Translations under genes and position numbers: made by a program | Shown here: one piece after another, positions 30,701 to 42,800 of the stretch | How the letters are laid out: every line of letters starts with the position of its first letter | Numbering within the stretch: position 1 is the stretch's first letter | From: Chrysaora quinquecirrha | Lineage: Eukaryota > Cnidaria > Scyphozoa > Semaeostomeae > Pelagiidae | Assembly (NCBI GenBank): GCA_014526335.1 | Contig: JACTAT010000029.1 | Span: 4,792,105 to 4,856,104, forward strand | DNA: 64,000 nt | Reading direction: 5' to 3' | The notes under the pieces: model-generated | What the model saw: only the letters and a program-made list of their open reading frames with translations | Told to the model about the DNA's origin: nothing | The model's database searches: none

Positions 30701-31986
30701 ATCTCTAGAAATTTAAAATGTCCGAACCTTGTACTTAGTGAATTGGAGATTAATGGAATCACTCTCTGCATTTTCACACGTCATGCTTTTCCACTTTTTT
30801 TGGCTTTGGTATTCCTCCCCACTTTAATTTATAGAGAAAATTTAGGAAACACTGAGAGACAGGATCCAAACTCTTGGTTCCTTTGTGAGATTTTCACTGT
30901 AGTAGATAATGCTTTGGAAAAAACTGAACTTTGAGCAACTTGACTTTATAGTGGCATTGGAACAAACACATAGCATTTTAACTTAGGGGAACCTCTCACT
31001 GTTGTCCGAGTAATAGTACTGTGAATACTGTGAAGTTTACCAAACCTTCTGCCTTTTGGAGTTGAATGTTTTTAGAGTCTTTCAAACCTGCCAAACCCAC
31101 GGTTTTCAGAATTAGCCGCAGTCATAAATAATAACACCGTACACTGAAGGGAGCGTGTCACAGTCATAAATAATAACACCGTACGCTGAAGGGAGCGTGT
31201 CACAGCCATAAAAAGACAGTACGCTAAACGGAGCGTGTCGCAGTCATAAATGATAACACAGTACGCTGAAGGGAGCGTGTCACAGTCATAAATAATAACA
31301 CCGTACACTGAAGGGAGCGTGTTACAGTCATAAATAAAAAGACAGTACGCTGAAGGGAGCGTGTCGCAGTCATAAATGATAACAATGTACGCTGAAGGGA
31401 GCGTGTCGCAGTCATAAATAATAACACCGTACGCTGAAGGGAGCGTGTCACAGTCATAAATAAAAAGACAGTACGCTGAAGGGAGCGTGTCCGTCGCAGT
31501 CATAAATAATAATTTCCTGTGATGGTTAGTTGTTCTATTTGCCGCTTCCTAAGCACATGGCCGAAAATCCTATTTTGCGTCGTACGATGGTTCACTTTAG
31601 TTTTTCCTACCCGTAACAGTACAACATCATTACTGACTGTCTTAACCCAGGATGTGCGCAGTATTATTCGGATGAACCACATTTTCACGGCTACTAGCTT
31701 TGCCTGCATTTCCTTGCTGATATTTCATGTCTCGCAGAAGTAACCGAATACATAAATATTTAAAATAATCTTCTTCCATCTTTCGTAGGTTTTGTCTCAA
31801 GGCTCATCGCCGATAGATTACCTCATAAATCACATCAATCGTTACATCGAATGTAAGAAATCTCCTGATTTACCCATGTGCGATTATATTCTGACGCCTG
31901 TAAAAACGCTGAAAAACGACTTGAAAACAACGTCATCTAAAGCGTTTGTTGGACCAGAGAAACCACCTCATAGACACTATGTATAG
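21774..31986 (+). CDS. DUF885-family membrane-anchored putative metallohydrolase
   Basis: Eleven exons join in frame to 792 aa: 21774-22105, 22746-22881, 24406-24641, 25456-25850, 26240-26394, 26940-27158, 27935-28208, 28864-29042, 29252-29310, 30221-30416 and 31789-31986. Residues about 17-38 form one hydrophobic helix after a short N-terminus, a type II signal anchor, so most of the protein is probably lumenal or extracellular. DUF885 hallmarks appear in order: DCKSGLDAF, LGNLPVANVYTNG, ILPYFTT, GHEARPGHHTQ (HExxPGHH at about 571-578) and EGWGLYSE (about 610-617). The His/Glu motif is the presumed metal site; the substrate is unknown. The exon 3 donor (GG|GTCCTT) is weak and chosen because it keeps frame. 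Two introns hold transposons and one a minisatellite. Confidence 0.9.
23116..23841. mobile_element. 726-bp non-autonomous hAT-like transposon
   Basis: The termini CAGGGGCGCAAAT and ATTTGCGCCCCTG are exact inverted repeats flanked by an 8-bp duplication AATATACC (23108-23115 and 23842-23849). Subterminal ATTATTGGGGGGGTGTCA occurs at both ends. It lies in intron 2 of the DUF885 gene, and no transposase is recognised. Confidence 0.9.
28491..28675 (+). mobile_element. tRNA-derived SINE, copy B
   Basis: This is the best-preserved copy: A-box region TGGCGTCGTGGTGTAA, B box GGTTCGAGCCC, body CGAGGTCTCGATTAGTTA, tail with three TTCACC units. It lies in intron 7 of the DUF885 gene. Confidence 0.85.
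29404..30176. mobile_element. Inverted-repeat element rich in AATGTTTGACC words
   Basis: CCTGGCCAAACGATCAAGCA at the left pairs with TGTTTGATCGTTTTGCCAGG at the right. The interior repeats ATGTTTGAC in both orientations. No transposase or clear target duplication is seen. It lies in intron 9 of the DUF885 gene and contains the nested MITE at 29427-29622. Confidence 0.65.
29427..29622. mobile_element. ~195-bp MITE with GTAAATCCTCGAATAAGCC ends
   Basis: CGTAAATCCTCGAATAAGCC at the left and GGCTTATTCGAGGATTTACA at the right are near-perfect inverses, flanked by TA. Blocks of AATAAGCCCCC repeat inside. It splits the element at 29404-30176. Confidence 0.8.
31119..31500. repeat. 42-bp minisatellite, about nine copies
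   Basis: CAGTCATAAATAATAACACC and GTACGCTGAAGGGAGCGTGT recur at 31119, 31161, 31203, 31241, 31283, 31325, 31367, 31409 and 31451. Because 42 is a multiple of 3, the minus strand gives an open frame of 14-residue repeats (DTLPSAY). It sits in the last intron of the DUF885 gene, so this is a repeat artefact. Confidence 0.93.
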
Positions 31987-33833
31987 CTAGTAATTATTCA
32001 GGACGCCACACATTTTGCACTATCCGTGATATGTGATATATTCATATAACATGGTTTAGCGTATAGCGATATAAGATTGATTAATGAATGATCAGTGTGT
32101 ACTGACATAGGCCCTACCATATTTTCTCTAATAATTGCCTTGCCTCAATACAAAATGCCCCCCTCTTACACGCATCCACCAGTTCAGCATTTAATAAGAA
32201 AACTTAAAGTGTAAAGAAGAAGATGCACTACATGCACTAATACTATTAGGCAGCATGTCCCAGTTTTATTTCAAAACAATGCAACCCAAGAATGAATCAA
32301 TCAAAATTTTCTTACACGGCTTCACACTGGTAATGGTATTAAAATAATACCAATCCAGCTTCACTTTGCTGATGGGTGCACTTTGATCCGCATCTGGTTA
32401 TACTATATATTCCGCCCAAGTCGGTTGTTTACGCCTGTTGTTTCTAACGTTCTCTTAGATTTTAAGTATGTTCCAAGATGTTCGCGTTCCTTCGCAATAC
32501 TAAACTTCTTATTCCAAAGTCAACGTGCAGAAGTTTTTCTTTTCTTTTCTGGATATCTTAATGTCATTTTGACATTCATGAGTCATTCTTGCAAGCATTA
32601 AACCCTATATTCTTTAGCACAAAACCACTCGATTTTCTCGTCAAATATTTCAACCGAGGAAAATCTTCCCATCGATTTTCGACTGTAACACGCCTCTCTC
32701 TAACACCTCCGTCTATAAAACAACACTTCCAATTTGATAAACGCTGGGGACGTCTATTAGAGGAAATAGGGTATTTGTTATATACTTCTGAATAATTGTA
32801 AAACTACTTTGTAATTTGACGTTTAACTTCATTGATTGACCGAGAAGATGATCATTTTTTAGCCTTTAACACTGCTGTATATTTCGCCTCTAGTGCTTTG
32901 ATATAGCTGTAGCGCCCATATATAGAAAATTTCATTCATAATTTCCCTACCATTTTATAATTAAAAAGAATAAGTTGATATGTATATCAGTGATATAAAT
33001 ATTAAGTGCTATAGTTTGATAAGATTGCTATAAAATGTTGTATTTCTTCTTTGTTAATCTCCAAGTAAAACCCAAAGTTTAGCTTACAAGTTACAGGTTT
33101 GATAATTCTACCGTATGGACCTGTTTGCAGAGTGCTCACCCACGATTCGTGAGGACTTGAGTTCAAGCGTTTAAGCCAAGCAAAAGTCATACCGAAGCTT
33201 AACGTACATATTGGCACTTACTTATAAAGATTGTACTTGTTGAGTCTCTGCTTACAGTCAGCACGAAAGGTAAGAATGAGAGCTTCAGATCAGGGATAGG
33301 AGTGGCGCGCGCCCCTGCCTTATCGGATAGTAGCTATCGAAAGAGGGCCTTTGGGTCGGCTCCGACTATGTTCGACCTACTTACGCGCTTACTTGGTTAT
33401 TCCAACTTAACTATAAATCACTTGACTAAACCGTGACGTCGTATAATTGTTGCATCACGTTTTCTTGACATGGATGCACAGAATAGTTGGAATATATATT
33501 ATATCACAATGACCAGCAACGGTTATTTCATCATAAATATTATCCTTTGCAAGTCACATCAAGAGGTTTCTGGTTTCACATTGTCATCATCTAAGCAGAA
33601 ACTTCTAAGAAGTCCTATTCTGCACTAAAACCTAACTCTTAGAGCGACCAGAATTCCTTATCAATACTTAAACCTAAGTGCTCTAAATCTTAGTGCTAAT
33701 ATCTATTTTTGGTGCTCGTTCTACTCAAATATGGCCTAGCAAAAGGTATTGGTAAAAACGTTCTTTGTCTACTAGCAGAGAGTTTAGTCCCTTATGCATC
33801 ACCATAAATGATGACATCATCTGAGTCCAGAAT
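31987..33833. other. Convergent intergenic region, no gene recognised
   Basis: This lies between the 3' ends of the DUF885 gene (+) and the glutaredoxin-DEP-DUF547 gene (-) and should include both 3' UTRs. Short open frames are AT-rich and of no recognised family. No repeat structure stands out. Confidence 0.5.
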
Positions 33834-36800
33834 TTATGAATTCAAAGACCAATCATATGACTGATGACTCAGTTTAAAGTTATTGCCTTCTAGTAGGGAG
33901 TTCAGTTGTCTTTTCTTTTCACACTCTCCCATGTTATTCATCACCCATTTGACCACCTAGTAATGGAACAAATATAATCTCATACAGCGAAATCATCTTG
34001 GCTTGGTGGGTATTGAGCAAATATCTAGCAAGGATCCTTGAGATACCCTTTTAAACAAACGATTGTAATTGAAGAACTTCAGTACTTGAGGACATAAACT
34101 GTTAGATTTTAGCTAAGTTTCAGAGACGCCAGCTAATCAGTTGCTCTACACGACAGCACACCATCCAACACAATTTCACCTTAAACAGATGCAAGCATTC
34201 AAGTAGAACGAACTTCTGTATATTGCCTATCCATTTGGTTGGGTCAAAAGCTCAGGAAGGCTTTAGTCTTAATCTCAGAGACACAATATCAAGCATTGTT
34301 ATGCTTCAGCATTTTATCACTTTACGACCTGATCAGGTTTGCAAATGGAGGTGTGAAAATTCCAGCAAAGGCTCCAGTATGGATCCTTGTGATACAGCAA
34401 TACACAGGGCAACGCCACTGCAGAGCTTAAATATTTCAAACTCAGATTGACGAAAAATTTCAATATTCAAGCAAATCCTCGCAGATTCAAGTAGATTAGT
34501 TGGTACATCGAGGTGCACAAAGCGAGAGGTCGCAGGTTCGAGCCCTGTCTTCATCCTTGCATCGTCGTCTCACGTGTCCTCTCATTACTTCAAAAGTGTC
34601 AATCTGCAATGACAGCCTCCACACAAAAAACAACAAGCCACAAGAAGGAATTTTCAGGTTGCAAAAATTCAAGCAAAGGGTTTAGTATGGATCCCTGAAG
34701 CACACCACATTCAAGCGATTCTTTAAGAGCTTTAGCAATTCAGCGTTCGGTCTCATTTCCTACAGCAAGATCCTCCTCTCAAAAAAACAAACTAAAACAC
34801 AAAGTACCAGGTATTGAAAATACTAGCAAAGTATCTTGTACCTACATGGGAATATACGATAATGTCAATAAACAGCAACTGTGGTTACCACAGTAGTCTT
34901 TGGAGTGTTCGTATTGCAAAATATACCAAACAAATCAATGCTCTAACATTGAAGACACCATATGACACCAGACAAGTAATGACCTCCTTCTTTCAGTAAC
35001 GAACTGACAAAACGAACGGAAAAGCTCTTGGGTTGGCAATTACAAGAATATTTGGTTTTTCATCTGCTTAAACCATTTCCTTAATTCGTCATTTCACGAA
35101 GAAAATTTGTACCTTCCTTGCTCGTCTTTTATGTTAATTGAAAAGGGGTCCCTTTGGAATCAATAATTTATTTTCAAAGAGTTTGAGGTTGTAGGTAACT
35201 TGTTTTTTATGCTCTTTCAAACTGTTCTGACCGAAGAACTCCAATGTTCCCTTCTTGTTCTGGCGAAAAGTTAGCGCAGTTGTGACGCTCGAATAAGTAT
35301 GGCCTAGGAATTTCATGGTTACAAACCATACTTGTTGCATAATCCATCCGCTCTGAAGTTAAACTTTGATATTCGAAATATTTTGCTTTGATTGCTTGGA
35401 GTGGAGCGCTTATGTCGAGGTTCAGATTTAGGCAATGTCTAATGGTGCTAGAACGTAAGACATATACATAATAATTAATAAACTTACAGCATGCTTTGTC
35501 TTTCCAAAATCCTCTTGATACCATTTCAAGATTCGGCTTAGCTTCACCTGCAAAGCAAAGGTAGGATCCATCAACTATGGCTCACATCAACGTGATCATA
35601 GTCATGATCATGATGAAGATCATTATCATCATAATCATCATAATCACTAATATAATCATCATTATTGTCATCGTCATCGTGATTATCATCACTATTACAT
35701 CATCATCATGATCCTGATCACGTCATCATCATTATTATAATCATAACCAACGTCATCATAATCGTCATCATCATCATCATCATTACCATCATTACCATCA
35801 TCTTCATCAACAACATCATCATCATCATCATCATCATCAGCAACGTCATCATGATCATCATCACCATCATCATCATCATCATCATCAACAACGTCATCAT
35901 GATCATCACCACCAATATCATCATCATCATCATCAGCAACGTCATCATGATCATCATGATCATCATCATCACCATCACCATCACCATCATCAACGTCAAC
36001 ACCACCACCACCATCATCGTCATCGAAATCATCATCATCGTTATCATAATCATCACAATCATCACATAATCATCATCATGTAGCCACATCCAATGCATGG
36101 ACTCTTACCTCTTTCTTTGACATATCAACAATACATCCATCTCCTTCTAAGAATGACTCTGCAGCCAACTTCAGTTGTTTATCAACTTCCTGATAACACG
36201 AGAGAACAAGAATCAATAAGAAGCCCCTGAAAATGTTAGCCCCTGTTCATTTAAATGCCAGCTGTCCGACCGAAACCTTTGGTTTGATGCAAACTATGAC
36301 TTTATTCAACCAAATATCTAGGACAGTGTATGAAACTTGATTAGACCATGGAGTTAATAAAACTAAAGGTGTGTTTAAAGAAAGAATGCGAAGGAAAAAA
36401 TAACAAGCTTTGAGGTCTAGCCTTTGAATGAAATCGAACATACCTTGGCATTGTAAGTCTTTATTGGTGGACAGCTCTTTGCACCACAAACCAAAGCGAA
36501 ATGAACCCTTGGCTCTGGCTGTTCAAGAGCAATAGACAGACGAGGATCATTCTTGGAGAAAGGCTTTCTGAAAGATCCAATTGGTTTTCGATTCGAGCGA
36601 AGAATTCCATTTTCAATCTCGTTTAAAGAATACACGTAGCCACCTATGACATAGCTGACAACGTTGAAAAACTAAAACAAAAAAATGGCTTTTCAATAAT
36701 TTTTCTATAATTAAATTTTCGAGAGAAGAAGAAGAAGAGAAGAGTATGGGTAGGAATAAAAGAAAGAGAAGGAGAAGAACAAGTAGGAGAAGATGAACAA

Positions 36801-39800
36801 GAAGAAGAAGAAGAAGAAGAAGAAGAAGAGAGAGAGAAGGAGGAGGAGAAGAAGAAGGAAAAGAAGAAGATAGAGAAGAAGAATAGGGAGAAGAAGAGAG
36901 AAAGAGGAGGAGGAGAAGAAGAAGAAGAAGAGAGGAGGAAGAGGAGAAGAAGAACAAGGAAAAGACAAAGAAGAAGAAGAGTAAACAGAAGACAAAATAA
37001 CTGCAGAAAGGGAAGAACACTGAGAAAAAGAGCAAGATGAAGAGAAACTACAGAAGAATAATACTAAGAAATAGCAAAAGCATAAGAATAAGAAGATAGT
37101 GATGAAAAAGAAGTCGATGACAAAGAAGTGAACGAATATGATATAGAAGAAAAAGAAAGCCCAAGAAAGAAAGAAGAAGATCATGATGAAATAACAGAAG
37201 AACAAGAATAGGGACAAGAAGCAAGAACTACGAGACAACGGAAGAAGAAGATTGACAAGAAGGAGAGGAAGAGGGAGATGGATAAAAGCAAGAAGAAAGT
37301 GAGAGGGTTGATAGGAAAAGCACAGAAATATTCCACTCCTGTTAGAAATTACACAAAGCATTTACCTTGTACCTCTGCCATAGATTTGTCGGTGGTCCAC
37401 GTTCAACAAATGCGTGAATTACGAGCGCATTATAGACATTTATGAAAAATGCTATCTTCTCTTCGCGAGATGCAGTTTCAACGTTGACGCGTTTCAGTTC
37501 AGCTGTATGCTGTACGTATTGCTTGAACTCGGAACTTTCAGCAATCGCTTTGTAATTAACTTTCTGGGTTAACGAAATGATAACATTTAGAACATATAGA
37601 ACATAATGGAAAAATATTCCGGTAATAAAATCTGATACCTAAAAACAATATGACTAACAAGCGCTGTTTGCAGTTTCAGATCTTTTTTCAAAATTACAAA
37701 ACAACGCCCTTGCAATAATGCTCTGGAAGTTTGAAGTTGAGTTGTTTCAAGCAGCATCTCAAAACCAAAGCAGAATACAAATCCTGTTATCAGGTGTGTA
37801 TCCCACTTCAAAGTGTGTCTTTAGTGCTGGTAGGCAAGGCTTCAGGACAGTTCTGCACGCAGGTAGATATGTATACCGTAAACCCTCGAATAAGCCCCAT
37901 CTCCGAGCAAGCATCCCGCAAGTAAGCCCCCATGGAAGAATTCAATTTTGCAAATAAGCCATTCTCCTCGAATAAGCATCCGTGGGAAACTATTCAAAGG
38001 CCTTCTGAATTCATTTTGTCTATAATGCATCTGTCAGCCGATTAAAACACTGAAAAAACTTGTGCTGATAGGTTTAGTATCAATTCAACCAATAATCAGC
38101 CATTGGATGTTAGCAAGCAGCTGATTATTGATAACACTATACCAATAAGTCATCTTTTCCTCTCTGCTATGCTGTCGAAAACACACGTGAACTACTGTGT
38201 TTTCTAATAAGCCCTCTCCCTGGAATAAGCCATCGACGAGAGATTTTGCAGACGAGAGACTGGGCTCATTTCTGCAAATAAGCCACGGGAGGCGCGGATT
38301 TACGGTACTCATATTTTGGCAGCAACAAAATGCCCGAGATCGGCGGCAAATATGGAATGGGACGGTATCGAAATTGATAAACCCAAAATCAGTAAAATTT
38401 GCAATTAGATTTAGGAAATGAAATAAAAAAGAAATGTTGTCAAAGAGACTCACCGTACCATCAGCTGATAAATGAGAATTGTAGATTGATAAAATCAATT
38501 TGCGAAGTTCTTCTCCAACCTCAGCAGCTAAGAAAAAACATAAAAAAATGTATAAAGCAGTAGTTAGACAGTGATATTTATAAGTATGAAGTTGTGAAAA
38601 TGGTGTGGCCAAGCAAAACGGTCATGGCACTCGGTTTGAGATCAAGAGGTTCAAATGTTGTCTAGTCCAATTTCCACAAGATAAAACTCCATCCTTTGAA
38701 GTTCGGTTAGTGTGCTTCCCACCTTTTGAGGTCGGTTGGTGAGTATCTAGGGTGCTTGATCTATAATGGGGCACAGGGTACAGCATGAAAGAAAGCATAA
38801 AGCAAAGCTTCAGTTCGATATAAGCTGTGTAGTTGCCCTCAGCAAGGCTTTTGTCGACCTAAGATACCACAGAGCTAACGCCAATTAAACGTAACCTCTA
38901 ACTTATGCCGACATGTCAGCAACTAGTTAGACCTTAGGCCTATAGGATACAGTTGATCGTGGTGGCAAGAGAGCTTAGATCGACTGCGACTTACGGAGAT
39001 CAGTTGTCAACTTATAGCAGAAGTAGAACATGTCCAAATTTCTGGAGCTGTGCGCCAAATTAGTTGCCACTAAAAGGAAAGAGCTGCACAACTGAGAGCG
39101 CTTTATGTCGACAGGTCAGTTTCAATAAATTTGCTCCAAAAATGCCGATAAGTAGTTGGCATCGGCAACTAATTCCGACTGTGCGCAATATCGACATAAG
39201 CCTAGCTTTAGATCCCTGATCTTCACTGAAATTAAACGACGGTAGGGTTATAATACACTGAAGTTAAAATTATCATTATCGTGTTCGATTTTAGACAGCC
39301 ACATCGAGCAAAACTTCAGTGAATCTGAAAATCTCATTCACCTTTTCTGCGCTTTACTTGATTGTAAACAGGGCCTTCGTTCAAGGGAACAACAAGAAAG
39401 AATCTTTGCGTTTTAAGGAATCTCCAGAAAATCAACAAAACGTTCCAGGAAACTTTTAAAATCAATACTGCCAAAGTTAATAAACTCGTGAAGACATAAC
39501 TGTCAGCACCAGGTCTTTCATCTACAGTGTTTTCAAAGAAAAAGACGCCATTTAGAAAAACTAAGGATAAATTGCAATTGCACCTGATGTTGCCTATGAC
39601 AAACTATATTCTCTGATAGCTATCATTTGGTTAGCGGTTTCTACTAAAGGCAGCTGGCAGAAAGGAAAATGTGCAACCTAAACTATAACAAGCAAGAACA
39701 ACATGTACAATTGATTTAAATGTAGGAAGCAACCTCACAAGTATAAGACGGCACTTCTCTTTCATAACAGCATCAACTGGACGGTTAAGTACAGTGTTGA

Positions 39801-42800
39801 TCCATCAAGCACATTACGTAGGGCTCTCTAATAAGCGCTGCACTTTTCACCGAATTCATTTTTTCGGTTTTTCAATAAAGCACCAAACTTGCACCGAAAA
39901 TAATAGACCTTCTCAAAGAATTCTGGCTTGAAGCTACATTTTTTTAGATGATGGGTGGACATTTTGAGCAAGGAGATCCTCTATGTGTAAAACAACCAGG
40001 ATTTTGCATCTCTTTGGGAGAGGTAGTGCTGAAAATTTTGCTGGAAGTTCACGAATAATGGAAGACAAGGAGAATAGGAATCCGTGATAACAAATCTTGA
40101 AAATATCTGCAGAAACTTCGGAAACAAGATTCAAGTAGCTCACAACAAGTAAAGTACTAGACTAACGCCTCCTTGAGCAAACAAGCTGGGTTTTCAATCC
40201 TTTCGTTCACTTTAACTCCAATAAAACATGAATTTAAAGCAAAACTTACTGCACTTTCTCTCCTTAAGTGACTGCAATCAAGTTGCTTGTGAGAGGATTT
40301 CTTTACTTATGATAACCGACATCTTCTAGAAATAGGTCTATTCTCTCAGCAAATCGTAGTGTTAATTAGCTCTCCAAAAATCTTTTTAGATTTCATTGTA
40401 TATTGTACTTCCACAGCAATGCTTAAGGTGGCTGGTTCTATGTTAAATTACTCACCACTACGAGGCTCACAGTCCGATGATGTTTCCGAGTTCAATGCAT
40501 TACTTTGATCATCCTCTAAGAAGCGATATATTGTATCATCATCTCTGAATTCAATTTGTCCCTTCTCCTTTACTGAATGACCAAAATGCTTTTCAACCAG
40601 CTGTTTGCACATCTCAGCAGCATGGCTGCGATCTAAAATAGTAATTTATTTTCAATTTTCCATTGTATCTCATTAAAAATTTAGAGCAATAAGCTACTTG
40701 ATCAACATTAAACGAAATCGGTATGACAGAGACAGCCCAGCAAATCTATTTGCCACAAGGGGTACCTTGGCACAGAATAGGAATATTGGTGTGCCTTTAA
40801 GGTTCAAGATAAGATGCGCGCAGACATATGCACAAATTCATCGTATTGTTATTGCTACCTATAAAGCCAGGTTTGCCACCTTCTCATCAGCAGTTTTTGG
40901 GACCGATTCATTGCAACTTGTTAACAAGAAGTGTTCCAGCAACTAGTTCCTTTTTGATGACAATCAATTAGTTTGCATGCAAACAACTCAAGAAAGTTGG
41001 CAATGCACTCATTTTGCAATAAATTGATAATTCAGTCCAGTCAGTTCCAGTCAAAATTAGCAATCTTGTGATTATCAACTGTATCCTATGAGATCTTACT
41101 AGTTGTGCACATGTTGACATAAGTACTAAGCAGTTAGAACTGTTTGTGCTGGTACTTTTGTATCATAGGTTGATATATGCCTGACTTTAATGCATATAAG
41201 CTTTGCAGAGGTTGATTGATTTTAATTTCAACATTCATATCATGAAAGAACTATCATTAATATTGCCTTTTGATACATACCAAGGTTTTTCATTTTTACC
41301 AGCCAATCAACAGCATCCTTTCCAAGAAATGAGTTTTTGTAGGTCTTCAAGCCATTCCGCAAATCTTTGACTATCCCACTTTCTTGAAGTTCTTTCTTCA
41401 AAAATGCATACTCATCAAGTTCACAAGTGAACTCAAAGGCATCTGAAAGAAAGTATCAAGAACATGAGATCAGAGATGCAGTATGCGACAGAATCTTTTT
41501 ACTAAGGCATATGGGGGTCAAGCAAACATTTTGGCCGGTCATTATGCCAAGCTCCTTCTCAGCCAGTATAGACGTTTCGGCCCACATGTGTAAGGATTTG
41601 GCCAATGTTCCCAAGATGATTCAGCCAATGCTCAGGGACGTTTCAGTCAACAAAGGTCAACACTTTCACCACTGATAAAACTTCAAAAACAGGCCCTTGG
41701 AACAGGTCTTTCTGGGAGCAAAATAGTGGCACTCTACAAAACGAGCTCCTCAGAAACCCAAGGCACTAGTAGTAATTTGTAACAAACTTCCTGTTAAGGT
41801 GCTTGATAGACAGTGCAGGTAGAGGTTTTCTAGGCATGCTCTAGGGGTGCATGCTTAATCAAGCAGCTTCCTTGGCAAGACCTGTTGGTGGGTGTGTCCC
41901 TTTCACCTCTGTCTGAAATCTCAGATTACTCATAGAACAGCTATGAGAGCTAAGATGGCAAGTAGGGAAGGGATACCAGGAGAGGCTAAGCAGTGCACTT
42001 TGAATGGAACAGGCTTGCAAAGGGTTTCGTCAAATGTTTAGCAACTTTGTCACAAGTGTATCCTGCTCTAAGAGAGACTTACCATCTGAGTCAATCAATT
42101 CATTTTCTTCCTTGAGTAACAAGCTAAATGAATTTTCAGGGGCTTCATTCTCAATGACATCTTTGATGAGTTTATTTAGATCTTCTTGAGACTATGAAGA
42201 AGATAAAAAAGCTTATTCAACAAAGCCATTAGGTACTGGACATGAAAGTCTTCAATTCAACTCAATGGTTTACAATGCAGGCTAAGACAGGTCTTCCCTT
42301 TCTTTATAATTTCTCTTGCCTATAGATAAGTCAATAACCTATACATTACCCAGCCCATTCATAAGATCTCCCCTTTTCCTACCAATATAGACCATTTCAA
42401 CTAAGGGCCTCATTTTCAAAAAAATTGAAAATTAGGTCATGGAGAAATTTTGACTTCAGCTTCGAATTCAGCACCTTCTTTTTAGTGTCGAGGCAAAGTT
42501 TTATGCTTCTAGTCCTGAAGATTTTGATTTTATAGGTGTTAAAAGTTTGAAATTCTATTAAGGATTTGACCGTGAAAAATAGCTTGGGGTGAAATTTTAC
42601 ACCCTCAGTCATTTTACACGGTCTAATCCCTTATAAGTTTTCAAAGTTTTAATCGCTATAAAGTCAACATCGTAAGGACTAGAAGCGTAAAAAATTGCCA
42701 CAACACTAAAAAGAAGGTGCTGAATTCGAATCTGAAGTCGAAATTTCTCTATGACCCAATTTTCAATTTTTTTGAAAACGAGGCCCTTAGTTGAAATGGT

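Noticed and set aside
31072..31503. 143-codon repeat protein on the minus strand
   Set aside because: Intronic 42-bp minisatellite whose unit is a multiple of three; no start context or splice evidence.
34480..34556. Functional tRNA gene
   Set aside because: The B box is good but no acceptor stem or full cloverleaf pairs.
36613..37361. Ser/Leu/Phe-rich minus-strand frames of 140 and 216 codons
   Set aside because: They lie in the purine tract inside an intron and have no domain.
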